Positions 45,690 to 56,629 of a DNA stretch of 64,000 bases are shown here, in pieces. This stretch comes from Ficedula albicollis. Lineage: Eukaryota; Chordata; Aves; Passeriformes; Muscicapidae. A program made the translations under genes and the position numbers. The DNA lies in assembly GCF_000247815.1 (NCBI RefSeq), contig NC_021677.1:64218038-64282037 (forward strand), given 5' to 3'. The notes beneath the pieces were generated by a model. It was given only the letters and a program-made list of their open reading frames with translations, searched no databases and had not been told where the DNA came from. How positions within the stretch are numbered: position 1 is the first letter of the stretch; every line of letters starts with the position of its first letter.

Positions 45690-45972
45690 GATCCCAGAAG
45701 GGTTTGGGTTGAAGGGACATTAAATCCCCCCCAGAGCCACCCCTGGATGGGCAGGGACACCTCCCCCTGTCCCAGGTGCTCCAGCCCCAGTGTCCAGCCT
45801 GGCCTTGGGCACTGCCAGGGATCCAGGGGCAGCCACAGCTGCTCTGGCAATCCCAGCCCAGCCAGGAATTCCCAATTCCCAACATCCCACCCATCCCTGC
45901 CCTCTGGCAGTGTCCCATTCCCTGTGTCCTGTCCCTCCAGCCCTGTCCCCAGCCCCTCTCCAGCTCCCTTGG
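45690..45972 (-). mobile_element. CR1 LINE 3' region, about 280 bp, minus strand
   Basis: GGGTTTGGGTTGAAGGGACA, CCAGTGTCCAGCCTGGCCTT, GGGCACTGCCAGGGATCCAG, GGCAGCCACAGCTGCTCTGG, CCCAATTCCCAACATCCCAC and CTCCAGCCCTGTCCCCAGCC. A good full-order copy, useful as a reference for the interrupted ones. Confidence 0.9.
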
Positions 45973-46304
45973 ATTCCCTAGAAATGTTTTCTGGCTGTGG
46001 AATGATTAATCCCATTTCCCTGTCTGCGTTCCTGTGGGAAGCAGAGGTGGGAGCTGGGGCAGCTCCCTGTGTCCCCTGGCTCTGGGTGCCACCCCAGGTG
46101 TCCCTCCCCGGGCTGGGGACAGACACCCCAGTGACACCCTGGGCTCAGTGTCCCCCCTCCGACCCCGCAGTGGCTCAGGAGAGGCTGGGACTGCTCTGCA
46201 ATCCCTGCTGAGCCCTCTCGTCACAAGGGCCCTGCCTTTGGCACTTCCCAATTTCCCCAGGAATTCTTGCCCTGGGGCTCTGCCCTGGGAAGACCCCTTA
46301 GAAA
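45973..46304. other. Unique GC-rich stretch, no feature seen
   Basis: No repeat, exon or RNA gene recognised. Confidence 0.4.
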
Positions 46305-46530
46305 AATCCATCTCTTCCAGGATTGTATTTCCCAAAAGATCCATCTCTTCCAGGATTGTATTTCCAAATGATCCATCTCTTCCACAATTATCTTTCCCAG
46401 ATGATCCATCTCTTCCATATTTCCCAAATCGTGCTCCTCTTCAGTTTCCCAAATGATCCATCTCTTCCACAATTATCTTTCCCAGATGATCCATCTCTTC
46501 CATATTTCCCAAATCGTGCTCCTCTTCACC
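46305..46530. repeat. Short minisatellite with an 85-bp duplication
   Basis: Repeats of ATCCATCTCTTCCAGGATTG and ATCCATCTCTTCCACAATTA at 25-35 bp spacing. An 85-bp block from AAATGATCCATCTCTTCCAC to GTGCTCCTCTTCA occurs twice (46366 and 46451). Confidence 0.9.
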
Positions 46531-47224
46531 GGGGCCTCTGCTGCACATCCCTACCCAGCTCATTTGAAATGCAGATTTGCATTTCCAGGGCCTAACCAAA
46601 CTTTGTCCTTTCTGCAAGGAAGGTAGGTGTTTATTCTGGTTTGAATCCCAGCATATATTTTAAGCAGATTGTTTTCAGTGACATATTTGAAATAAAAGTC
46701 ATCCACGTGAACCAGACTGAACCCCCCTGATGCCACTGAGCAGAACTGCTGGTGTCATTCTCATGATTTATATCCATTAATTTGCTTTCAGAACACACTT
46801 ACCATGGTAATTTTCTTTGGAGATAAGTGATCTTGGGAGTAAAAAGCAGGTGGAGGGGGAGAAATCCTCTCCTTCTGCTCGCTGCCTGCCCCTTCACCCG
46901 CAGCGAGCCAAGCTGCCTGTCTGCGCGCTCCGAGGAATGTGCTCAAATGAGCTGGAAAACAGCTCAATCTGGGCCGGGGAGGCTTCCCCGGCACGCCCGA
47001 GCTCCCGCTGGAGCCGGGCTGGTGTCTCCTCTGGCACATCTTCCACTGCCAGGGTCGAGCTCAATTAAAGCTCAGCTCTGGTGCGAGCGCAGCTCCGCCC
47101 GGGACCCGGGCGGGTGTGACTTTTGTAATTGTTTATTTAATTACGAGTGGATTTGTAAGGGATTCTCAAAGCCTGACTGAAAGCTCCCACAGTCTTGTAC
47201 ATTTGTACACAGACTCTGAGATGA
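46531..47224. other. Unique stretch with a small CpG-rich patch
   Basis: 46900-47125 is richer in CpG than its surroundings (GTCTGCGCGCTCCGAGG, GAGCGCAGCTCCGCCCGGGA with a CCCGGGACCCGGG palindrome) and is followed by AT-rich TTGTTTATTTAATTACG. It could be a weak CpG island or regulatory block. No exon was recognised. Confidence 0.3.
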
Positions 47225-47588
47225 GGTGTGCTAACTTAGGGCATAAAATAAAAATGACATTGTTGAGAGAGAGGTTGAACTAGAAACAAGTTTCAGACGG
47301 TGGCAAAAAGACCAGATATTTTGGGGAGTTAAAACTGTGAAAGATGCATTGTGGCAAGACCACATGGGGTAAATAATAATTGATTGGTGTTAGAAGTATT
47401 AGCACCATTGTGTGGCAAAAGCTAATAGGCTGAAAAACATTTATAAGGTATTGTAACCAGGAAATAAGTTTGCTTCTGATAGAATGGCACAGAGTTTTGC
47501 ATCTCTTATGTTTCACCCTTCAACGAGACTGATAACAAAATAAAATCTTTTAAAGAATGCCTCTCAGTTGTCCCATCTCTGTACAGCT
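47225..47588 (+). mobile_element. Probable solo LTR fragment
   Basis: GTGTGCTAACTTAGGGCATA, TAATTGATTGGTGTTAG, TTTATAAGGTATTGTAACC and AACAAAATAAAATCTTTTAA give CCAAT-, TATA- and polyadenylation-like signals in LTR order. TTATAAGGTATTGTAAC resembles TTAAAGTATTGTAAAC in the LTR at 44731, so both may be related. TG...CA ends with matching target repeats were not found, so the limits are approximate. Confidence 0.45.
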
Positions 47589-47619
47589 GGGATTTTCCAG
47601 CAGGTGGGGATGGGGATGG

Positions 47620-47880
47620 TCACGGTACCTGATCCCGAGGGGATGAGGGCACCATGGAATTCACACCCCCAGGGGATCAGGGCACTCATAGAAACCGAGA
47701 GGGTCAGAGCATCCATGGAATTCACACCCGAGGGGATCAGGGAATCCATGGAATTCACACCCGAGGGGATCAGGGAATCCATGGAATTCACATCCCGAGG
47801 GGGTCAGGGACCCGACCCCAAAGGAATCAGGGCACCCACACCCCCAGGGGATCAGGGTATCCATAGAATTCACACCCCTA
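47620..47880. repeat. Minisatellite, about 36-bp unit
   Basis: About seven copies of GGGGATCAGGGAATCCATGG followed by AATTCACACCCGA, with degenerate edges. It lies next to a CR1 scrap. Confidence 0.85.
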
Positions 47881-47936
47881 CCTTCTCTCAGGGAGTTGTG
47901 CAGAGCCACAAGGGCCCCCTGAGCCTCCTTTTCTCC
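47881..47936 (-). mobile_element. Short CR1 fragment, minus strand
   Basis: TCTCAGGGAGTTGTGCAGAG and CACAAGGGCCCCCTGAGCCT then CCTTTTCTCC are reverse-complement CR1. It shows the sequence expected where the 1321-base G run interrupts the copy at 24.4 kb. Confidence 0.65.
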
Positions 47937-48044
47937 CCCTGATGCCCAAGGGAGGCAGCAGAGCTCTGGTTTTCCCTGCTCCACGCCCAGCCCTGCCCTG
48001 CTCCTGCAGCCGCAGCTCAGGTCCCCTCGAAGGAAGGATCCAGC

Positions 48045-49566
48045 TCAGGAGATGGAGATGGGAACAAACCCAAAATGAGTTCTGGGTCACTGCTGGGGGC
48101 TCTGGGTGTGACCCCAGGAGATGGAGATGGGAACAAACCCAAAATGAGTTCTGGGTCACTGCTGGGGGCTCTGGGTGTGACCCCAGGAGATGGAGACGGG
48201 AACAAACCCAAAATGAGTTCTGGGTCACTGCTGGGGGCTCTGGGTGTGACCCCAGGAGATGGAGACGGGAACAAACCCAAAATGAGTTCTGGGTCACTGC
48301 TGGGGGCTCTGGGTGTGACCCCAGGAGATGGAGACGGGAACAAACCCAAAATGAGTTCTGGGTCACTGCTGGGGGCTCTGGGTGTGACCCCAGGAGATGG
48401 AGACGGGAACAAACCCAAAATGAGTTCTGGGTCACTGCTGGGGGCTCTGGGTGTGACCCCAGGAGATGGAGACGGGAACAAACCCAAAATGAGTTCTGGG
48501 TCACTGCTGGGGGCTCTGGGTGTGACCCCAGGAGATGGAGATGGGAACAAACCCAAAATGAGTTCTGGGTCACTGCTGGGGGCTCTGGGTGTGACCCCAG
48601 GAGATGGAGACGGGAACAAACCCAAAATGAGTTCTGGGTCACTGCTGGGGGCTCTGGGTGTGACCCCAGGAGATGGAGACGGGAACAAACCCAAAATGAG
48701 TTCTGGGTCACTGCTGGGGGCTCTGGGTGTGACCCCAGGAGATGGAGACGGGAACAAACCCAAAATGAGTTCTGGGTCACTGCTGGGGGCTCTGGGTGTG
48801 ACCCCAGGAGATGGAGACGGGAACAAACCCAAAATGAGTTCTGGGTCACTGCTGGGGGCTCTGGGTGTGACCCCAGGAGATGGAGACGGGAACAAACCCA
48901 AAATGAGTTCTGGGTCACTGCTGGGGGCTCTGGGTGTGACCCCAGGAGATGGAGATGGGAACAAACCCAAAATGAGTTCTGGGTCACTGCTGGGGGCTCT
49001 GGGTGTGACCCCAGGAGATGGAGACGGGAACAAACCCAAAATGAGTTCTGGGTCACTGCTGGGGGCTCTGGGTGTGACCCCAGGAGATGGAGACGGGAAC
49101 AAACCCAAAATGAGTTCTGGGTCACTGCTGGGGGCTCTGGGTGTGACCCCAGGAGATGGAGACGGGAACAAACCCAAAATGAGTTCTGGGTCACTGCTGG
49201 GGGCTCTGGGTGTGACCCCAGGAGATGGAGACGGGAACAAACCCAAAATGAGTTCTGGGTCACTGCTGGGGGCTCTGGGTGTGACCCCAGGAGATGGAGA
49301 CGGGAACAAACCCAAAATGAGTTCTGGGTCACTGCTGGGGGCTCTGGGTGTGACCCCAGGAGATGGAGATGGGAACAAACCCAAAATGAGTTCTGGGTCA
49401 CTGCTGGGGGCTCTGGGTGTGACCCCAGGAGATGGAGACGGGAACAAACCCAAAATGAGTTCTGGGTCACTGCTGGGGGCTCTGGGTGTGACCCCAGGAG
49501 ATGGAGACGGGAACAAACCCAAAATGAGTTCTGGGTCACTGCTGGGGGCTCTGGGTGTGACCCCAG
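48045..49566. repeat. Minisatellite, 69-bp unit, 22 copies, 6-copy higher order
   Basis: The unit is GGAGATGGAGACGGGAACAA, ACCCAAAATGAGTTCTGGGT, CACTGCTGGGGGCTCTGGGT, GTGACCCCA. Copies carrying GATGGGAAC instead of GACGGGAAC start near 48057, 48126, 48540, 48954 and 49368. After the first two they are spaced exactly 414 bp, six units. The 69-bp unit has no stop in several frames on both strands, giving frames over 500 codons that are not genes. Confidence 0.97.
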
Positions 49567-50300
49567 GTGTGGGGTTGCTCCAAGGGTTGCTTTCCTGTAG
49601 AGACACTTCTTCAAAGAGCTGGATTAATAATTCACACCACACTACTCAGCTACAAAGCATTTTCCTCAACCATTTCGTGATGGAATTTATTCCAGCATTT
49701 ATGGCTCATTTTTCTTCCTTTTAAGCTGAAGGTGTTTGCAAATGACAGCTGGAGAGTTTTCCACAGCCTGTTCCACACACGGGTCACAGGATGTCAAGAA
49801 ATTGGGGAAAAAATGAGTGAATACTTGAAGAAAAATAGACTTGAGGTTATTTCATGGGAGCCAGTTTATTTAAAGTGGCTTGTTGTAAAGTAGGAAAATG
49901 GAAATGTAAAGATGAGGTAAATCTGTGAAATTTTTGGGTGAGAGGGAGTTGTGGTGCCCAGGAAATGGGGATCTGTCCTGGCACAGTGCTGGGCTCTGCA
50001 CAACCCGGCAGGAAATCCAGCTGAAAGCTCTTGTGGCTGAGCTTGTGGGAACAATATTGATGTGCTTTGTCTATTGTTCATTTATTTTTCATTTATTTAG
50101 GTACCAGCTAAGCATAGGACAAAACTATGAAAGACAAAAATACCCTCCTGGTTTATTTAATGAGGCAGCCACTTTGTGCTCATCCTTCTGAAAATGGCTC
50201 TAAAAATAGCTACAGAACACAGGACTCTTAGATTTCCATTCTGCTCCTTCCCCGCCCCTCCAAAAGGCAGGAATATTAAATATCCCATTCCTTTAGTGTA
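49567..50300. other. AT-rich unique stretch, no gene assigned
   Basis: 49600-50200 is AT-rich and non-repetitive. I recognise no element in it. Confidence 0.35.
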
Positions 50301-51640
50301 CAGCTGTGACAGTGACACTGCCCTGTGACACTGCCTGTGACATTGACAGTGACAGTGACCTGTGACAATGACACTGACACTGACCTGTGACACTGACACT
50401 GACCTGAGACAGTGACACTGACCTGTGACACTGCCTGTGACATTGACAGTGACAGTGACCTGTGACAATGACACTGACACTGACCTGTGACACTGACACT
50501 GACCTGAGACAGTGACACTGACCTGTGACACTGCCTGTGACATTGACAGTGACAGTGACCTGTGACAATGACACTGACACTGACCTGTGACACTGACACT
50601 GACCTGAGACAGTGACACTGACCTGTGACACTGCCTGTGACATTGACAGTGACAGTGACCTGTGACAATGACACTGACACTGACCTGTGACACTGACACT
50701 GACCTGAGACAGTGACACTGACCTGTGACACTGCCTGTGACATTGACAGTGACAGTGACCTGTGACAATGACACTGACACTGACCTGTGACACTGACACT
50801 GACCTGAGACAGTGACACTGACCTGTGACACTGCCTGTGACATTGACAGTGACAGTGACCTGTGACAATGACACTGACACTGACCTGTGACACTGACACT
50901 GACCTGAGACAGTGACACTGACCTGTGACACTGCCTGTGACATTGACAGTGACAGTGACCTGTGACAATGACACTGACACTGACCTGTGACACTGACACT
51001 GACCTGAGACAGTGACACTGACCTGTGACACTGCCTGTGACATTGACAGTGACAGTGACCTGTGACAATGACACTGACACTGACCTGTGACACTGACACT
51101 GACCTGAGACAGTGACACTGACCTGTGACACTGCCTGTGACATTGACAGTGACAGTGACCTGTGACAGTGACACTGACACTGACCTGTGACACTGACAGT
51201 GACAGTGACAGTGACAGTGACCTGTGACAGTGACACTGACACTGACCTGTGACACTGACAGTGACAGTGACAGTGACAGTGACCTGTGACAGTGACACTG
51301 ACACTGACCTGTGACACTGACAGTGACAGTGACAGTGACAGTGACCTGTGACAGTGACACTGACACTGACCTGTGACACTGACAGTGACAGTGACAGTGA
51401 CAGTGACCTGTGACAGTGACACTGACACTGACCTGTGACACTGACAGTGACAGTGACAGTGACAGTGACCTGTGACAGTGACACTGACCTGTGACAGTGA
51501 CAGTGACCTGTGACACTGCCTGTGACATTGACAGTGACAGTGACCTGTGACAATGACACTGACAACTGACCTGTGACACTGACACTGACCTGAGACAGTG
51601 ACACTGACCTGTGACACTGCCTGTGACATTGACAGTGACA

Positions 51641-51687
<47 letters not shown>

Positions 51688-51735
51688 CTGTGACACTAGC
51701 CTGTGACAGTGACAGTGACAGTGACCTGTGACAGG
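50301..51735. repeat. GTGACA/CTGACA satellite, 100-bp and 62-bp higher-order units
   Basis: Hexamers GTGACA, CTGACA, CTGTGACA and CATTGACA are arranged in a 100-bp unit from about 50320 to 51160 (GACCTGAGAC at 50401, 50501, 50601, 50701 and onward). It then switches to a 62-bp unit (51170-51480) and returns to the 100-bp type before the poly-G run. Minus-strand frames encode Cys/His/Ser/Val repeats that only reflect the hexamer. Confidence 0.95.
51641..51687. other. Poly-G run, 47 bases, inside the GTGACA satellite
   Basis: The shortest run, between GACAGTGACA and CTGTGACACT. The satellite is on both sides. Confidence 0.85.
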
Positions 51736-51739
51736 GACA

Positions 51740-52336
51740 CTGAGCACAGGGCTCTGCCTCCCCGGGGGGAGAGAAGAGGCCCTGGAGAGAGCTCTGATCT
51801 CAATATGGCAGCAGTGTTATTAATTTGTCCTGCCAGCTGACAACTTTCTCTTCTTCCAATCATCTCCAACCTTTGCTGAGCAATACTGCCTGCCCCTCTC
51901 CTGGTGCTCCCCGTCATTTCAGCATCACGGCAGGAGAAATTCCTTCCTTCCCTGCCTGCAGGCACCGGCTCACTTTATTGATCCAGACGAGCATATTGAC
52001 TCAGGAGGTCAGCACAGGGAAAAAATGGAGGAAAATGGGTTGTGTTCCTCGTGCCGCCTCCTAGAAATGCTAATAATGGACTGGGAGGGGCCTGGGGGAG
52101 CCGGGACAGGGTCCTGTGCAGCCCTGTGCCGCCTGAGCAGCCGTGGGGAAGGGAGCAGCCCCAGGGCAGTCTGCTGATGGGGGCTGGCCATGAGCAGCTC
52201 CCTTTTCTCACCAGGGCAGAGCTTTCCACGTGCTCTGGCTCAGGGAAAGCACAACACGCAAGCAATCAAAAAAGTGACACAGAACCGTGCTCGTTCAAGT
52301 GGCACGAGGGGTTTGGTGAGAAACAAACCTTTGCTG
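51740..52336. other. Unique stretch, no gene seen
   Basis: GC-rich and mixed sequence without recognised elements. Confidence 0.4.
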
Positions 52337-52462
52337 GTTTATTTATATATTGATTATATATTTATATATTATTTATATAATTATAATATATAATTTATAT
52401 AATTTACATTTATATATATTTATAACATATATTATTATATATTTATTATATATTTATAATAC
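52337..52462. repeat. AT-rich simple repeat (TTATATA)
   Basis: Imperfect TTTATATA and TTATATAT repeats over about 125 bp. Confidence 0.9.
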
Positions 52463-52590
52463 CTGGGACAGAACACGACAAGAGTTTACCCACCTGAGGT
52501 GATGAGGGTTTTTTCAGTTGGAAATGTTTTTGTCTCCCTGTACTCAGCACCCCGTGGATCCCCTGTGCAGGAGATCTCCAAAGCCAGCAC

Positions 52591-53380
52591 AGCAGGCTGG
52601 GTTTCCCCAGGGACCCGCAGCTCCCCATTTCAGCGCAGCCCAGCTCTGATTGCGGGCTGGGTTTCCCCAGGGACCCGCAGCTCCCCATTTCAGCGCAGCC
52701 CAGCTCTGATTGCGGGCTGGGTTTCCCCAGGGACCCGCAGCTCCCCATTTCAGCGCAGCCCAGCTCTGATTGCGGGCTGGGTTTCCCCAGGGACCCGCAG
52801 CTCCCCATTTCAGCGCAGCCCAGCTCTGATTGCGGGCTGGGTTTCCCCAGGGACCCGCAGCTCCCCATTTCAGCGCAGCCCAGCTCTGATTGCGGGCTGG
52901 GTTTCCCCAGGGACCCGCAGCTCCCCATTTCAGCGCAGCCCAGCTCTGATTGCGGGCTGGGTTTCCCCAGGGACCCGCAGCTCCCCATTTCAGCGCAGCC
53001 CAGCTCTGATTGCGGGCTGGGTTTCCCCAGGGACCCGCAGCTCCCCATTTCAGCGCAGCCCAGCTCTGATTGCGGGCTGGGTTTCCCCAGGGACCCGCAG
53101 CTCCCCATTTCAGCGCAGCCCAGCTCTGATTGCGGGCTGGGTTTCCCCAGGGACCCGCAGCTCCCCATTTCAGCGCAGCCCAGCTCTGATTGCGGGCTGG
53201 GTTTCCCCAGGGACCCGCAGCTCCCCATTTCAGCGCAGCCCAGCTCTGATTGCGGGCTGGGTTTCCCCAGGGACCCGCAGCTCCCCATTTCAGCGCAGCC
53301 CAGCTCTGATTGCGGGCTGGGTTTCCCCAGGGACCCGCAGCTCCCCATTTCAGCGCAGCCCAGCTCTCACTGCGGGCTGG
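52591..53380. repeat. Minisatellite, 60-bp unit, about 13 copies, 12 identical
   Basis: The unit is CTCCCCATTTCAGCGCAGCC, CAGCTCTGATTGCGGGCTGG, GTTTCCCCAGGGACCCGCAG. Twelve consecutive copies (52621-53340) are identical. Only the first (AGCAGGCTGG) and last (CTCTCACTGC) differ. The 60-bp length keeps frames open on both strands. Confidence 0.98.
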
Positions 53381-53511
53381 CTCCTGGCCTGGGCTCCTCG
53401 GATCCCAGCGCTGCCCCAGCTCCCAGCCAGGCACCCAGCCCATCTCCAGAGCTCCGGGGCTTTCCTGCACCGGGGGCCGGGAGTGGAGGCTCGTCCCCAG
53501 AGCCCTGCTCT

Positions 53512-53830
53512 GAGTGCCACTGCCACTGCCAGTGTCACTGTCACTGTCATTGTCACTGTTAGTGTCACTGTCACTGTCACTGTCAGTGTCACTGTCATTG
53601 TCACTCTCACTGTCTCTGTCACTGTCACTGTCACTGCAGCTCTGGGAGCAGGGAGGGCAGTGCCACTGTCACTGTCATTGTCACCGTTACTGTCACCACA
53701 GCTATGGGAGCAGGGAGGGCAGTGCCACTGTCACTCACTGTCACTGTCTCTGTCACTGTCTCTGTCTCTGTCACTGTCACTGCAGCTCTGGGAGCAGGGA
53801 GGGCAGTGCCACTGCCTCTGTCACTGCAGC
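53512..53830. repeat. TGTCAC satellite, inverted relative of the 50.3-kb array
   Basis: Hexamers TGTCAC, TGTCAG, TGTCAT and TGTCTC, the reverse complement of GTGACA-type units, alternate with three copies of GCAGCTCTGGGAGCAGGGAG. The array lies about 1.8 kb from the GTGACA satellite, in opposite orientation. Confidence 0.9.
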
Positions 53831-54206
53831 TCTGCTGCCCCTCAGCCCTGCAGAGCCCCTTGGGGGCTCCAGGGGAGGGGATTCAGCTCCCACCCTGCTC
53901 CATCTGTGCTGTCCTCGGCGGGCAGGGCAGGGAAAAGCTGTGGAAAGGTCATGGGTGGAGAACAGGGCAGGGACAGAGCCCTCAGCAATCAGTGCTCGGG
54001 TGAAACAGGTTGGACTTAGGGAAATGAGTTTAATTGGTTAAATCAGAGCAGGATAATGAGGAATAAAATCAGACCTAAACCCTCTTTCCCCCAGCCCCCC
54101 CTGGTTCCAGGGTGAGCTCCCCCCGATTTCTGCCCAGCAGCTGTGGGCAGCTCCTCACCCGTCCCTGCTGTGCTTCCTCCCCAGGGCCTGGACCCTCACC
54201 CTCCTC
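53831..54206. other. Unique GC-rich stretch, no feature seen
   Basis: No recognised element or exon. Confidence 0.4.
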
Positions 54207-55104
54207 CCTGCTGATCTACCAAAATAAGAGCATGGGTCTAATACCGATAACTGTGACAGGCAAAAAACTCTCTAACAGTTTAAAGTTACAGAGTGTGTGT
54301 TTATTCAGCTCTGGGCAGCAGTGTGAGGTAATCCTCTAATGCTCACTGCAAAATCACAGGTGATCACAGAGTCCATTTATGGACAAAGGATTCAAACAAA
54401 TACATAATTATAATAACAGCCCCTCCCACCCCCCCTCCTATGGTAATTAGCCTGAATAGCTGTTAAGCATTGATTGACTTCTTAAATTAAATCTGGGGTC
54501 GTTTTTGTGGGGAGGGGTCTTAAAAGGAGGACGTGAGGCGAGTTCCCTGACAACACTCCTGCCTTTATCCACCACAAATAAAAATTCCTGCCTGGCTGCT
54601 CACCTGAAAAATAAACTTCTGCTGGGAGGAGAAATTCCCTGGCTGAAGCGCAGATTAAACTCTGCGATCACCTGGATCATGACAGGAATGTCACAGCCCA
54701 TTAAACCCCACTGGAAATCCCCATATCCGCTCTCCTGGCAGCGAGGACACGGAAATCTTTCACCCTGTTGATTTACCAAAATAAGAGTATTGGTGTAATA
54801 CCAGCACTCAACTGGGACGGACAAAAGGCTCTCTAACAGTTTAAAGTTACAGAGTGTGTGTTTATTCAGCTCTGGGCAGCAGTGTGAGGTAATCCTCTAA
54901 TGCTCACTGCAAAATCACAGGTGATCACAGAGTCCATTTATGGACAAAGGATTCAAACAAATGCATAATTATAATAACAGCCCCTCCCACCCCCCCTCCT
55001 ATGGTAATTAGCCTGAATAGCTGTTAAGCATTGATTGACTTCTTAAATTAAATCTGGGGTCGTTTTTGTGGGGAGGGGTCTTAAAAGGAGGAAGTGAGGC
55101 GAGT
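54207..55104 (-). mobile_element. Pair of LTR-like direct repeats, minus strand
   Basis: 54207-54543 and 54764-55104 are about 95% alike and separated by 220 bp. In reverse complement each has AGGGGCTGTTATTATAATTA, GTGATCACCTGTGATTTTGC, GCTGAATAAACACACACTCT (polyadenylation signal), TTTAAACTGTTAGAGAG and an end in GATCA or AATCA. This looks like LTR 3' halves. They could be two LTRs around a collapsed interior or a tandem duplication; the other LTR ends are not clear. No coding region lies between. Confidence 0.5.
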
Positions 55105-56629
55105 CTTCCTCACCCTAAACTCTTGACCTTTTCTATCCATGACAATACAAATGATTTCTGGGCATGGTCCATTTTCCAAAGAATGGGTTTCTGGTTGCAT
55201 TGTCCGTGTTCCTTTGGATCTGCTCACTGGTTTTGTCTTTCCCATTGTAAGCGCAGCAGAGCAAACATGAAATGACAAACAGTCAATTATTTGAGTGTCA
55301 GATAACTACTCCCTTCTAACTCCTAACTTTTAATTCTTTTCAGCAAGGTAACTAAAATCCTAATTTTCTGAGATTAGTGTTTCACTGCCCCAGCCTGGGC
55401 CAGCCCCCCAAAACCCCGTGGTGCAAACCCAGCTCAGCAGAGAGAGCTGCAGCTGCTGCTGCTGCAGGCCACGCACATCTACAATTCCCATTCTCACTTT
55501 TGTCAGGCTCAGAAGGATTTGATGATGCTCTTGGTGATGCAAATCGTGAAGAGATCAGCCCTGTCCGCAGTCAGAGTTCATCTTCCCTTGTCACTTCACA
55601 CCTTAAATAAGGGCACGGGCAATTACTCACGTTCACAGCTGGCTGCCTTCAATATTTCAGGAGCTGAAATGAAGTGGTCTGTGTTTCACTGACCCCAAGG
55701 TGGTCAATTCGATATTTAACTGCCAATACCCTGCAGAGCGCGGCCACAATGCTTGAGAAATTATTTGATGTTCAGTCTTTATTTTCTGCAGAGAGGAATC
55801 TGAAATAATCAGTGTGCTGGAGGGGCAGAGGAGGAGCAGCAGGGTTCCTGCGCTGGGCCGGTGCCCTGGGCACACCCACATCCCCCAGACCCCTCAGGTC
55901 TGCACACACGGCACAGGGGTGGGAGAGCTGCAGAGAGCAGTGCAGGGGCTCCCTGCTCTGCTTGGAATTCGTGCTCCAAAAATCAGGGAAATGGAGACAC
56001 GGAGTGATTGACTGGTGTCCTTCTTTCTCCTCTCACTTTGTCATATTCAGCAACAAAATTGCTGTGTCTGCTTTGCTCAGGTGTGAGCATTTCCCTGCGA
56101 TTCCGAAACAAAGTCTAAACAAACTATTAAAGAGGCATCAGAAGGACACAACAGAGATTTTCAGAGTGACAAGGAAAACTATTGCTCCGAGGAACTGGGG
56201 GGATTGAGGAAACAATGAATTCCTTCTGTTCAGAAGGAACGTAAATCCATAACCAGCTCGTTTGGATTTGCACCTGAATCCAAAAATCGATGACTTAAGA
56301 CAGAAAATGCATCAGCTCAGCTCTGTTTAGTCCCCCTGAGAGAGGCACTGTCCCCACTTTGGGAGCGGGGATGTGATAAAAGGAGACACTGGAGTCCCGG
56401 ATGGGAATTGAGAAGAATCTTTTGCTGCGGTGACACCCAGCCCTGTCCCAGCAGAGTTTTGCTGCTGCAGGAGCAGCCCGGGCATGGCCGCGTTTGACCA
56501 AATCCCAGCTGCCAAATTGTCCAGGAGCTCCTGAGCAGGGTGTGCAGGGCCGGGATCCTCCTGCACCTGCAGCTGGGCTCTGCGGGGCTGGGGGGCACGG
56601 GGACAGCGCCAGCCGGGGCCGGGGGGACA
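55105..56629. other. Unique stretch with one weak exon candidate
   Basis: At 55507-55610 an open frame of 34 codons follows CCCATTCTCACTTTTGTCAG, a good acceptor-like sequence, and ends in TAA. Its product is acidic then serine-rich and I do not recognise it. Elsewhere nothing is assigned. Confidence 0.3.

Noticed and set aside
47878..49724. Four overlapping frames of more than 500 codons on both strands
   Set aside because: The 69-bp repeat is divisible by three and lacks stops in those phases. Openness on both strands argues against coding.
50157..51747. Minus-strand Cys/His-rich frames resembling zinc-finger repeats
   Set aside because: The pattern follows from the GTGACA hexamer in three phases. 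There is no C-x2-4-C...H-x3-4-H spacing of a zinc finger.
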